Assembly: GCA_016210005.1 (NCBI GenBank)
Contig: JACQVA010000191.1
Coordinates: forward strand, 1 to 36,534
DNA length: 36,534 nucleotides
Origin: Deltaproteobacteria bacterium
GTDB lineage: Bacteria > Desulfobacterota > Binatia > HRBIN30 > JACQVA1
Direction: 5' to 3'
Shown here: in pieces, positions 1 to 8,930 of the stretch
How the letters are laid out: every line of letters starts with the position of its first letter
Position numbering within the stretch: the first letter of the stretch is position 1
Translations under genes and position numbers: made by a program
Notes under the pieces: model-generated
What the model was told of the DNA's origin: nothing
Database searches by the model: none
The model's input: the letters and a program-made list of their open reading frames with translations, nothing else

Positions 1-161
1 AACCAACCCCGCCGCTTCCACCACCGCCGTCACGCATGTACGTCTACCGCAATCCAACCTCCGTGTCCAGAGGCCACAAGTCGGGCAGGGTCAGATCCGG
101 GAGAAGGAAACCCTCGTGCGATACGCCACCGCAATTCCCAAAATGGCGTACTCCGGCGCTG
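1..161. other. left-end region without recognised gene
   Basis: This is 161 bases beyond the stop of the minus-strand SDR. No coding segment, RNA gene or repeat is recognisable. An open plus-strand frame from 36 is a GC-rich shadow of the SDR gene. Confidence 0.4.
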
Positions 162-929
162 TCATCTGGTCGAAATGCCGCCGTCAACGGGGATTACCGC
201 CCCGGTGAGGTAGGCGCCGGCACGCGAGGCCAAGAAGATCGCCGCGCCGGCCATGTCCTCGGGCTCGCCGATGCGGCCGAGCGGGCAGGAAGCGACGATG
301 GCGTCGCGAAAGCGGGTGAGCGTCTCTGCCATCATCTTGCTCTCGAACGGCCCCGGCGCGATGGCGTTGACCGTGATGCGCTGCGGCGCCAGCCGCATGG
401 CGAGCACGCGCGTGAGATGATGCACGGCCGCCTTGCTGGCCGAGTAGGCGTAGGTTTCCAGCAGCGGCACCCGCAAGCCGTCGATCGAGCCGATGTTAAT
501 GACGCGTGCGGGATCACCCGGCTGCGCCGCCCGTTCCAACAACGGAACCAGGGCGCGGGTGAGATGAAAGACCCCCTTCAGGTTGAGCGCCAGCACCTTG
601 TCCCAGGCCGAGTCGGGAAACTCGGCCAGCGGCGCGCCCCAGTTAGCGCCGGCGTTGTTGACGAGGATGTGCAGCGCCGATTCCCGCGCCGCCAGCTCCT
701 CGGCCAGCCGGTTGGCTTCGGCCTCGGTCGACAAGTCTGCGGGTAGTGACAAGCAGGTACCGTAATGTGACAGCTCGCCGGCAACCTGGTCGCACACCGC
801 TTGCTTGCGCGACGAGATGTACACCTTGGCGCCGTTCTCGACGAAACCGCGCGCGATCATCAGGCCGATGCCGCGCGAACCGCCCGTCACCAGCGCCACT
901 TTGCCGCGAATCGAAAATAGGTCTTTCAC
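162..929 (-). CDS. SDR family oxidoreductase, RhlG-like
   Basis: This 255-residue protein is a short-chain dehydrogenase/reductase, a soluble NAD(P)-dependent enzyme. The Rossmann motif TGGSRGIG lies near residue 15 and NNAGAN near residue 91. The catalytic Ser is in NIGSIDG and the Tyr/Lys pair in YSASK. The C-terminal VDGG is typical of the classical, FabG-like branch. The stretch from GLMIARGF through NIGSIDGLRVP resembles RhlG-type beta-ketoacyl reductases, but the substrate cannot be read from sequence. The GTG start overlaps the stop of the upstream SDR by four bases (GTGA), so the two are probably translationally coupled. The family call is firm; the RhlG likeness is from memory of the family. 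Confidence 0.93.
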   Translation of the reverse strand: MKDLFSIRGKVALVTGGSRGIGLMIARGFVENGAKVYISSRKQAVCDQVAGELSHYGTCLSLPADLSTEAEANRLAEELAARESALHILVNNAGANWGAPLAEFPDSAWDKVLALNLKGVFHLTRALVPLLERAAQPGDPARVINIGSIDGLRVPLLETYAYSASKAAVHHLTRVLAMRLAPQRITVNAIAPGPFESKMMAETLTRFRDAIVASCPLGRIGEPEDMAGAAIFLASRAGAYLTGAVIPVDGGISTR

Positions 930-1765
930 CAGTTGCCCTCCTCGAACATGGCGTCGAGCTTGGCGGCCCGCCGCCGTAAGAACTCGCGTTGCTCCGGGTG
1001 CGTCACGATGTAGAGGTCGCCGCGATCGATGGCGCGCACCACTCGCCGGCCAACTTCTTCGGGCTGGATGACGCCACCTTTCAGGCCGTCGGCGGGAACC
1101 TCAGCCGGCGGGTTGCTCTCGGCGACGGGTGCATCCTGGCCGGGGTTGCGCAGACGTTTTGGGCGCATGCGCATCGAGTTGGCGTTGATGTCGGTCGCCA
1201 CGATCATCGGGCACAACACGCTGACGCCGATGCCGTGCGGCTTCAGCTCGCGCTGCAATGCTTCGCTCAACCCGACCACGGCGAACTTCGAGGCGCAGTA
1301 GATCCCCAGCCATTGCATACCGACCAGCCCGGCCATCGAAGCGGTGTTGACGATGTGACCGCCGGCGCCTTGCTCGATCAACAGCGGCACGAAGGTCTCC
1401 ACCCCGTGCACCACGCCCCAGAAGTTCACCCCCATGGTGAACTCCCAGTCTTGGTGGGTGGCTTGCCGCACCTCGCCGAAGATGGCGATGCCGGCATTGT
1501 TGCAGACGATGTGAACCGCGCCGAAGCGCCGGCGCGCCGCCTCGGCGAGCGCGCCGATACTGGCGAGCTGAGTGACGTCGGTGGCGACACCGAGCACCTG
1601 CGCGCCCGCGGCCGTGAGCTCGCCGGTGGCGCGGGCCAGCGCCGCCTCATCGAGGTCGGCGAGCACCAGCTTGGCACCGCGCGCGGCAAACGCGCGCGCC
1701 ATCGCCATACCGATACCGCCCGCACCGCCGGTGATGACCGCAACCCGGTCACGAAATGCATCCAT
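926..1765 (-). CDS. SDR family oxidoreductase
   Basis: This is a 279-residue classical SDR. It shows the cofactor motif TGGAGGIG near residue 12, CNNAG near residue 88, the catalytic Ser in NTASMAG, and YCASK as the Tyr-x-x-x-Lys pair. The C-terminal part after residue 190 is longer than in FabG-like enzymes and contains an Arg/Met-rich stretch (MRMRPKRLRNPG), as in many SDRs of uncultured bacteria annotated only to family level. It is the first gene of a two-gene minus-strand unit with the downstream SDR. The ATG start is preceded by a purine-rich AGAAGGTGG. The substrate is unknown; the pair may act together on one alcohol or ketone substrate. Confidence 0.92.
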   Translation of the reverse strand: MDAFRDRVAVITGGAGGIGMAMARAFAARGAKLVLADLDEAALARATGELTAAGAQVLGVATDVTQLASIGALAEAARRRFGAVHIVCNNAGIAIFGEVRQATHQDWEFTMGVNFWGVVHGVETFVPLLIEQGAGGHIVNTASMAGLVGMQWLGIYCASKFAVVGLSEALQRELKPHGIGVSVLCPMIVATDINANSMRMRPKRLRNPGQDAPVAESNPPAEVPADGLKGGVIQPEEVGRRVVRAIDRGDLYIVTHPEQREFLRRRAAKLDAMFEEGNW

Positions 1766-2996
<1,231 letters not shown>

Positions 2997-3006
2997 AAAA
3001 AGGGGG

Positions 3007-3041
3007 GTGCCGGAGCCGCGCCTTGCGCGCGACTCCGGCAC
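3007..3041 (+). terminator. hairpin between lipase and foldase genes
   Basis: A nine-base stem (GTGCCGGAG with CTCCGGCAC) encloses a GC-rich 17-base loop that can pair further. It starts 10 bases after the lipase stop and lacks a T-tract. It is more likely an mRNA 3'-end stabiliser or attenuator that lowers foldase expression than a full intrinsic terminator. Confidence 0.4.
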
Positions 3042-3101
3042 GAGAGCCGCCCCGGTACAGTTCATTACCGCGGTATCAGCAGGCACCCAGGCATTACCGC
3101 G

Positions 3102-4151
3102 ATGTCACGGCTCCGGCGCCAGCTTGTAGCCTTAATTGCGATGGCGGCCGCCATCGCTTTGATGCTCGCTGGTGCCCGGCTGCTACGATCTACCAACCAG
3201 CGCTCGTCACAACTTGTCAGGTCCGAGAGCGCCTCGGCACGCCCGGCGCATATGGCGCGCCGGCCGCTGGCAGCCGCGCGCTCGGCGCCGTTGCGTGAGC
3301 GCCCCACGCCGGAGCCTGAGCAGCCCCCGGCGCAGCTGCCGGCTTCGCTGCAAGGAACCGAGGTCGACGGCTGGCTCGGCGTGGATGAGAACGGGCATCT
3401 GGTCGTCACGCCGGGCCTGCGCTGGTTCTTCGATTACTTCTTGAGCGCCAGCGGTGAGGAGTCGCCGGCTCGCCTGCGTAGCCGGCTCGTCACCGAAATC
3501 GAAAAGCGACTGCCGCCAAGCGGGGCGGGCGAGGCGGTGGCGCTGCTCGATCGTTATCTCTCGTACCGCGAGCAGGTGCGGGCGCTGGCGCAAGCGGGTG
3601 CAGCCGAGGAGCTGGAGCAACGCCTCGACGAGTTACATCGGATTCGCGTGGACACCTTCGGCGAGGCGGATGCCACGGCCCTGTTCGGCGAGGAGGAAAC
3701 CGTCCAGCGACTCGACGTGCAGCGGCGCCGGGTGCTGGCGGACACCACGCTGGCGCCGGCGGAGCGCGAGCGCCAGCTAGCCGAGCTCGAGCAACAACTG
3801 CCCGAGCCGATTAGCAGCGGGCGGCGCGAAGCACTGGCGGTGCTGGCGCTCGGCCGCGAAGAGCAGCAACTGCGCGAGGCGGGAGCGTCAGCCGACGAAG
3901 TTCGGGCACTGCGCGAGCAGCATTTCGGACGCGACGCCGCCGAGCGACTGGACGCGCTCGATCGCGAAGAAGCCGAGTGGCGGCGCCGGCTGGATGACTA
4001 CCGTACCGAGAAACATCGCCTCGATACCGATGCCACGCTGACGGCCGCAGCGCGGGAGCAAGCGCTGGCGGCCCTGCGCGCCGAGCATTTCAGCGCCGAA
4101 GAGCAGTTGCGGGTGGAAGCACTCGATCGGATGGAGGCCGTAAGCCCGTAA
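3102..4151 (+). CDS. lifO: lipase-specific foldase (lipase chaperone)
   Basis: This 349-residue protein is a membrane-anchored steric chaperone that folds the lipase in the periplasm before secretion. Residues 8-26 form a single N-terminal membrane anchor, followed by an Ala/Pro-rich linker to about residue 85. The family hallmark RxxFDY(F/C)LSAxGE is present at residues 107-119 as RWFFDYFLSASGE. The rest is a charged, Glu/Arg/Leu-rich helical array, as in the extended arms that clasp the lipase. Length matches the family (about 340). It directly follows its cognate lipase with a 105-base spacer containing a hairpin. I see no strong ribosome-binding site before the ATG. Confidence 0.95.
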   Translation: MSRLRRQLVALIAMAAAIALMLAGARLLRSTNQRSSQLVRSESASARPAHMARRPLAAARSAPLRERPTPEPEQPPAQLPASLQGTEVDGWLGVDENGHLVVTPGLRWFFDYFLSASGEESPARLRSRLVTEIEKRLPPSGAGEAVALLDRYLSYREQVRALAQAGAAEELEQRLDELHRIRVDTFGEADATALFGEEETVQRLDVQRRRVLADTTLAPAERERQLAELEQQLPEPISSGRREALAVLALGREEQQLREAGASADEVRALREQHFGRDAAERLDALDREEAEWRRRLDDYRTEKHRLDTDATLTAAAREQALAALRAEHFSAEEQLRVEALDRMEAVSP

Positions 4152-4370
4152 GCCGAAAGGCCCACAATCCGCCCGCAGATCCCGCTCGATGAACTAGCCG
4201 AGCGGTCAGCAGACAGAGAACATATCCGTCGAGCCACCGCGGCGTGACCTTCGTCAAGTTGACGCATGACCGAATCCAGGCGGGGCTGCCTGTCGCGCCG
4301 TGCTAGAGGTAGTCAATGGATGAGGTCCGGCATCGTGCCGGCTCTTCGTGCTCGGGTATTCGGAGGGAAT
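4152..4370 (+). other. intergenic region upstream of the amidohydrolase
   Basis: This is 219 bases without a gene. It contains a small perfect hairpin (CCGGCA, loop TCG, TGCCGG, about 4328-4342) just ahead of the amidohydrolase ribosome-binding site, which could affect its translation. A TTGACG at 4259-4264 has no convincing -10 partner. Confidence 0.4.
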
Positions 4371-6242
4371 ATGAGGCAAAGATGGCCTGTCCGACTACTT
4401 GTGATGCCGGCGCTCGTTGCAACTCAGTTGCTGCTGATGTCTGCAGGCGGGTGGCGACGCCCCACGGTGCAGGCGCAGCCCTCCGAGGAGGCCGACCTGG
4501 TCCTGCTGAACGGCAAGATCATCACCGTCGACGCCACCGACTCCATCGCGCAGGCAGTCGCCGTCAAGGACGGTCTGATCTCCAAGGTGGGGTCGAACTT
4601 GCAGGTGCGGGCGCTGGCTGGGCGCGGGACCAAGCTCATGTTCCTCAATGGCAAGACGGTTACGCCGGGGTTGATCGACGCGCACAACCACCTCGCCGTC
4701 TATGGTCAGGTGGAGCACGATTTCGTCAACCTGCGCCCACCGGTAGACTCGATCGCCGAGATTGTGGCGCTCATCGCCGAGCGCGTCGGCCAGGTGCAAC
4801 CGGGCGAATGGGTCATTGGCGACGGCTTCTTCACCTTGACCGATGGGCGCGTCCCCACCCGTTGGGACATCGACCCGGTGTCACCCAACAATCCGGTCTT
4901 CCTCAACAGCATCGGCGGCCACTTCGCCACGGCTAACAGTCAAGCCCTGGCCATTGCCGGCATCGATGCCGATACGCCGAACCCGGTTGGTGGCATCATC
5001 GAGAAGCACCCGGAAACGGGCCAGCCCACCGGGCGGCTGTGGAACCATCCGGCGATGGATCTGGTGCGGGCGTATTTCCCGCCGCTCACGGTCGAGGGCC
5101 TGGTAGCCGCCATCAAGTTCGCCCAGGACCGATTTGTCGCGGAGGGGATCACCACCTTCGAGGACGTGAACACCCGCGGCTTGGTGCGCTTGCAGGCCTA
5201 TGAACAGGCGGAGGACGAGCTGAAGCTGCGCGGCTACTTGCTGTTCACCATCGAGCGGGCACAGGATGCGGCCATCGCGATCCAGCAAACGCATGTGTTC
5301 GCGCGCCCGATGCTGGCATACGGCGGCAGCAAGTTCCTACTCGACGGGCAGGCACCGACCTCGTACACCTACGAGCCACATCCCGGACCTTCGTACGACC
5401 TGCCCACCTGGGATCCCGACACGCTGAAGGCCGTGGTAAAGCGTCTCCACCAGGCCGGGCATCAGATTGCCTTTCACGTCATGGGCGACCGCGCCATCGA
5501 CCTGGCGCTCGACGCGATCGAAGAGGCGCTCATTGAAACCCCGCGCGCCGATCACCGGCACCGCCTCGAACATGCCGCCATCCCCACCGCCGCGGCAATC
5601 GAACGCATCAAGAGACTGGGGGTAGTGGTGTCAACGCAGCCCCATGTCCTCTACGAAAGCGGCGAGTCATTGGTCAGCACCTGGGGGCCCGAGCGCGCGG
5701 AGCGGCTCATGCCGCTGCGGAGCTTCTTGGACCAAGGCATAGGGCTCGCGCTCGGGTCGGACTTTCCCACCGTGCCGGAACTGTCGCCGCAGCTGACGCT
5801 GTGGGCAGCGGTGACGCGCCAGATCAAGAGCGGTGCGGTGCTGACGCCGAATGAGCGGATCACGATCCGCGAAGCGTTGCGCGCCCACACCATGGGATCG
5901 GCTTACGCGGCATTTGAAGACAACCTCAAGGGCTCGATTGAGGAGGGCAAGTTCGCGGATTTCGACGTGTGGTCGGGGGATCTGTACTCGGTCGCGGCAG
6001 ATCAGATCCGCAATCTGAAGACCGTCGCCACGATCATCGGCGGCAAGATCGTGTACCTGGCCGGTGATGTGAGCGGGGACGGTGTGGTGCGTACCGACGA
6101 TCTGGTCCAGCTGTTGCGCTTCCTGTTGCAGCTCGATGAGCCGTCGGAGGCCCAGCAGATCGCCGCCGACGTCAACGCGGACAACGTGCTCGACATGGCC
6201 GACGTGCCCACCATGATCGCGGCCATGTTTGGGGCAGTCTGA
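4371..6242 (+). CDS. exported YtcJ-like amidohydrolase with C-terminal dockerin-like domain
   Basis: This 623-residue metal-dependent hydrolase belongs to the amidohydrolase_3 (YtcJ-like) family, which acts on amide or related bonds; the substrate is unknown. The ATG at 4371 is chosen because GGAGGG (4362-4367) precedes it and a signal peptide (about 1-35, ending in VQAQ) begins there. The first metal site is His105-x-His107 in DAHNH. Later ligands are visible as FHVMGDRA, RLEHAA and GSDFP. The hydrolase core spans about 42-560. From about residue 562 there are two Asp/Asn-rich calcium-loop repeats (GDVSGDGVVRTDD and ADVNADNVLDMAD), each followed by a hydrophobic helix, which is the dockerin type I layout. 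The protein probably acts outside the cytoplasm. Confidence 0.9.
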   Translation: MRQRWPVRLLVMPALVATQLLLMSAGGWRRPTVQAQPSEEADLVLLNGKIITVDATDSIAQAVAVKDGLISKVGSNLQVRALAGRGTKLMFLNGKTVTPGLIDAHNHLAVYGQVEHDFVNLRPPVDSIAEIVALIAERVGQVQPGEWVIGDGFFTLTDGRVPTRWDIDPVSPNNPVFLNSIGGHFATANSQALAIAGIDADTPNPVGGIIEKHPETGQPTGRLWNHPAMDLVRAYFPPLTVEGLVAAIKFAQDRFVAEGITTFEDVNTRGLVRLQAYEQAEDELKLRGYLLFTIERAQDAAIAIQQTHVFARPMLAYGGSKFLLDGQAPTSYTYEPHPGPSYDLPTWDPDTLKAVVKRLHQAGHQIAFHVMGDRAIDLALDAIEEALIETPRADHRHRLEHAAIPTAAAIERIKRLGVVVSTQPHVLYESGESLVSTWGPERAERLMPLRSFLDQGIGLALGSDFPTVPELSPQLTLWAAVTRQIKSGAVLTPNERITIREALRAHTMGSAYAAFEDNLKGSIEEGKFADFDVWSGDLYSVAADQIRNLKTVATIIGGKIVYLAGDVSGDGVVRTDDLVQLLRFLLQLDEPSEAQQIAADVNADNVLDMADVPTMIAAMFGAV

Positions 6243-6264
6243 TGCCAACACGACCGCGTGGCTT

Positions 6265-6294
6265 CCGGCCGGGTGCGAGCCGCGGGATCAGGGC
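6265..6294. repeat. 30-base near-copy of the ilvC 3' end
   Basis: These 30 bases match 6371-6400 at 26 positions by direct count. Read on the minus strand they encode ALIPRLAPGR, nearly the last ten residues of IlvC ([10 protein letters not shown]), with several differences at third codon positions. They lie in the intergenic region beyond the ilvC stop, and similarity ends abruptly on the 5' side. Confidence 0.7.
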
Positions 6295-6367
6295 TCACGG
6301 CGCGCAGATGAGCGTAATTGTATCGTAGCGGGGTTGGCGGGCGCGGCTCCACCCGAAAGACGGCGGC

Positions 6368-7363
6368 CTACCGGCCAGGAGCGAGCCAGGGGATCAGGGC
6401 GCGGACCTTGGCCCCGGCCTTCTCGATCGGGTGATTCTCGGCTTCCCGGCGCAGCTCCTTGAAGTGTGGCATGCCGCAGCGGTACTCGGTGATCCATTCA
6501 TCGGCGAACTTGCCGCTTTGGATGTCGGCCAGGATCTGCTTCATCGCCTGGCGCGCCTGCGGGCCGATGACCTGCTTGCCCCGGGTCATGTCTCCGTACT
6601 CGGCGGTGTTGCTGATCAAGGAGTGCATGCCAGCGATGCCGCGCTCGTAAATGAGATCGGCGATGAGCTTGACCTCGTGCACACACTCGAAGTACGCCAT
6701 TTCGGGCGCGTAGCCGGCGGCCGTCAGAGTTTCGAAGCCGGCGCGAATCAGCTCGGTCAGCCCGCCGCAGAGCACGGATTGCTCGCCGAAGAGATCGGTC
6801 TCCGTCTCTTCCTTGAAGCTGGTTTCGATCACTGCGGCGCGGGTAGCGCCGATGCCCTTGGCGTAGGCCAGGGCGACTTGCTTGGTGTCGCGTGAGGGGT
6901 CCCGGTGCAGCGCGAGCAGGCAAGGAACGCCGCGGCCTTTCTGGAATTCGCTGCGGACCTGATGCCCCGGTCCTTTTGGGGCCACCATGAAGACGTTGAC
7001 GCCGGCCGGCGGCACGATCTGCCCGAAGCGGATGTTGAAGCCATGGGCGAAGGCCAGGTACTTGCCGTCGCGCAGGCCAGGGGCGATGTCGCGCTGGTAG
7101 ATCTCGCCGCCTTGCTCGTCCGGCAGCAGCACCATGATCACGTCGGCCGCCTGCGCCGCAGCGGCCGTTTCCATCACCGGCAGCCCGGCCGCAGCTGCTT
7201 TCGCCCACGAGCCGCCGTCGCGCCGCAGCCCGACGACCACGTCAAGATTGCTGTCGCGCAGGTTGTTGGCGTGGGCGTGGCCTTGGCTGCCGTATCCGAT
7301 AACCGCGATCTTCTTGCCGTGGAGGAACTGAAGATCGGCGTCGCTGTCGGAATAAACGTTCAG
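6368..7363 (-). CDS. ilvC: ketol-acid reductoisomerase, with apparent CTG start
   Basis: This enzyme converts acetolactate or acetohydroxybutyrate to the dihydroxy acid in valine, leucine and isoleucine synthesis, using NADPH and Mg2+. At 331 residues it is a normal class I enzyme. [13 protein letters not shown] opens the protein, the Rossmann loop [13 protein letters not shown] is at about 23-35, and PKGPGH and the metal-binding [11 protein letters not shown] follow. The expected first codon is CTG (7363-7361). In that frame a TGA lies seven codons upstream with no ATG, GTG or TTG between. AAGGAG (7377-7372) lies eight bases before the CTG. The next possible start, a GTG at 7240, would delete the cofactor loop. 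CTG overlaps the ilvH stop as CTGA, so initiation is probably coupled. Function is certain; the start codon is inferred. Confidence 0.96.
   Translation of the reverse strand: MNVYSDSDADLQFLHGKKIAVIGYGSQGHAHANNLRDSNLDVVVGLRRDGGSWAKAAAAGLPVMETAAAAQAADVIMVLLPDEQGGEIYQRDIAPGLRDGKYLAFAHGFNIRFGQIVPPAGVNVFMVAPKGPGHQVRSEFQKGRGVPCLLALHRDPSRDTKQVALAYAKGIGATRAAVIETSFKEETETDLFGEQSVLCGGLTELIRAGFETLTAAGYAPEMAYFECVHEVKLIADLIYERGIAGMHSLISNTAEYGDMTRGKQVIGPQARQAMKQILADIQSGKFADEWITEYRCGMPHFKELRREAENHPIEKAGAKVRALIPWLAPGR
6371..6400. repeat. partner copy of the ilvC 3'-end repeat, inside ilvC
   Basis: This is the coding copy of the repeat, covering the last ten sense codons of ilvC. The other copy begins 106 bases away at 6265. 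Between 6243 and 6367, where the amidohydrolase and ilvC converge, I see no clear T-tailed terminator, only a weak GAGCC/GGCTC hairpin near 6277-6296. Confidence 0.7.
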
Positions 7364-7875
7364 GCCGCCTTCTCCTTGTCCTCACTTTCAGTGAGGAGCT
7401 GCACGCCCCGGTGCATGGCGACCTTGCCGGTGCGGGCGATCTCCTTGATGCCGATCGGACGCAGCAACTCGATGATGGCGTTGATCTTCTCCTCGTCACC
7501 GGTGAGCTCGACGATGTAGCCCTGGGGGCCGACGTCGATCACCTTGGCGCGGAAGATGTCGACGATATTCATCACCTCGGCCCGGGTCTTTTCACTGGCG
7601 CTAACCTTGATCAGGGCCAACTCGCGCTCGACGTGCTTGGTTTCGAGGAAGTCGATGACCTTGATGACGCTGATCTGCTTGTTGAGTTGTTTGGTGATTT
7701 GTTCGAGCACCTTATCGTCGCCGCGTGTCACCAGCGTCAGCCGCGACACGGTGGGGTCGAGCGTTTCGGCGACTGTCAGGCTCTCGATGTTGAACCCGCG
7801 CCCGCTGAACAACCCGGCGATGCGGGAGAGGACGCCGAATTCGTTCTCGACCAAAACAGAGATGGTGTGGCGCAT
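7360..7875 (-). CDS. ilvH: acetolactate synthase small (regulatory) subunit
   Basis: This 171-residue protein is the regulatory subunit that activates acetolactate synthase and carries feedback inhibition by valine. An N-terminal ACT domain (about residues 1-80: [20 protein letters not shown], then [14 protein letters not shown]) is followed by the family's C-terminal domain, which contains [20 protein letters not shown]. It starts six bases after the DUF465 gene and overlaps ilvC by four bases. The large subunit gene ilvB is not adjacent and not in the window, which is unusual because ilvB normally precedes ilvH. Confidence 0.96.
   Translation of the reverse strand: MRHTISVLVENEFGVLSRIAGLFSGRGFNIESLTVAETLDPTVSRLTLVTRGDDKVLEQITKQLNKQISVIKVIDFLETKHVERELALIKVSASEKTRAEVMNIVDIFRAKVIDVGPQGYIVELTGDEEKINAIIELLRPIGIKEIARTGKVAMHRGVQLLTESEDKEKAA
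7372..7377 (-). promoter_or_regulatory. ribosome-binding site supporting the CTG start of ilvC
   Basis: AAGGAG on the minus strand lies within the last codons of ilvH and ends eight bases before the CTG at 7363-7361. This is standard spacing, and it decides the start because no ATG, GTG or TTG is available in frame. Confidence 0.7.
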
Positions 7876-7881
7876 GGGGGC

Positions 7882-8106
7882 TCAGTGAGAACGGTGTTTG
7901 TTGAGGATCTCGGCGATATGGTCCTTACCTGCTAGTTTGAGTTTCTGCAGCCGCTTCTTCTCCACCTCTTCTTCGGGGGTGAGGTAGTGTTTGTGCTGAT
8001 AGGTGGCGAGCTGCTTTTCGAGCGCGAGGTGTTCCTCGTAGTAACGGCGCAGCTCGGCGTCCGTTTCCAGCAGGCTGCGAATCAATTCTTCCTCGTGTTT
8101 CTCCAT
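7882..8106 (-). CDS. DUF465 (YdcH-like) small helical protein
   Basis: This 74-residue, highly charged, all-helical protein has the DUF465 pattern: an N-terminal helix (EELIRSLLETDAEL), then EEHLALEKQL and the conserved HKHYLTPEEEVEKKRLQKLKL segment before the C-terminal KDHIAEIL. Proteins of this family are short antiparallel coiled coils of unknown function. It sits six bases ahead of ilvH and is likely co-transcribed with ilvH and ilvC; the association may be only positional. Confidence 0.85.
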   Translation of the reverse strand: MEKHEEELIRSLLETDAELRRYYEEHLALEKQLATYQHKHYLTPEEEVEKKRLQKLKLAGKDHIAEILNKHRSH

Positions 8107-8200
8107 GTCTCATCTCCGGCGGCAGGTGGCCGGAACCTAGCGCGCGCTCCCGTTGCTGTCAATGCAACTGATTCGGCGTAACTCCCGGCATTTTCGTGGC

Positions 8201-8881
8201 TTAACCAGCCTTGCGCTCGGCCTCCGAGGGCCGTGCGTAGTGCGGCTCCAGACTCGCCAATGCATCATCGACGCCGGCGCTGAGCCGCTCCCAGCCCATC
8301 TGCGCCACCACCGCGCCGGCCGGAGGGGCTTGGTCCAATGACATAAGCGTGGCCCCGTCGCCGAACAGCTCGCGCAAGCGATCGCCGAACGGCTCGACGC
8401 CATCGCCGATGAAAGTGCACGGCGAGGTGATGATCCGCGGCAGCTGTTGCGGAGTGACAACCTGTGCCGGCACGCACTCGACGAGCCCACCGTTGCGCCA
8501 ATAAAAGGCGGCGGCGTAGAGTTCGCCTTTACGCGCATCGAGGATGCTGCACACGGTGCCGTCACGCGGCCCCGCGGCGCGTGCCAGCGCCGCCAATGTC
8601 GGGACCGCTACAATTCGGGCACGGTTGGCGTAGGCCAGCCCCTTGGCCGTGCCGAGGCCGATGCGCAGCCCGGTGAACGAACCCGGACCGGCTGAGACTG
8701 CTACGGCCCCGACATCACTCATCGTGATGCCAGCAGCAGACAAAACCTCCGCGATCAGCGGGATGAGCGTCGGCGCGTGACTGCTTTCGGTGCGCCGGGT
8801 GCGCTCGGCGACGGCCTCGGCGTCGCGAGCAATACCAACACTCGCTGTCCAAGTGGCCGTATCAATTCCGAGTAGCCACAC
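8201..8881 (-). CDS. tsaB: tRNA threonylcarbamoyladenosine biosynthesis protein TsaB
   Basis: TsaB is the scaffold partner of TsaD in making t6A37 on ANN-decoding tRNAs. At 226 residues it has the family length. It starts with the ASKHA-fold motif LLGIDTAT; SSHAPTLIPLI and then AVSAGPGSFTGLRIGL (about residues 62-77) are the family hallmarks. It lies 49 bases beyond rseP, a placement seen in deltaproteobacteria-like genomes. The C-terminal third is less conserved. The 94 bases between it and the DUF465 gene hold no visible gene. Confidence 0.94.
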   Translation of the reverse strand: MWLLGIDTATWTASVGIARDAEAVAERTRRTESSHAPTLIPLIAEVLSAAGITMSDVGAVAVSAGPGSFTGLRIGLGTAKGLAYANRARIVAVPTLAALARAAGPRDGTVCSILDARKGELYAAAFYWRNGGLVECVPAQVVTPQQLPRIITSPCTFIGDGVEPFGDRLRELFGDGATLMSLDQAPPAGAVVAQMGWERLSAGVDDALASLEPHYARPSEAERKAG

Positions 8882-8930
8882 CGCCGAACTCGCAAGCGCC
8901 GTAGCTTACGCAGTGCCGGACTTCACCGCT

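Noticed and set aside
3063-3101. Direct repeat CATTACCGCG (3063-3072 and 3092-3101) before the foldase start, with the palindrome TACCGCGGTA
   Set aside because: Only two short copies 29 bases apart. This could be an operator but is too short to support without conservation.
7340-7400. ilvH and ilvC as a frameshifted or fused single gene
   Set aside because: IlvH reaches its normal length and stop, and the ilvC frame begins at the expected first residue with a ribosome-binding site, so a CTG start explains the data without an error.
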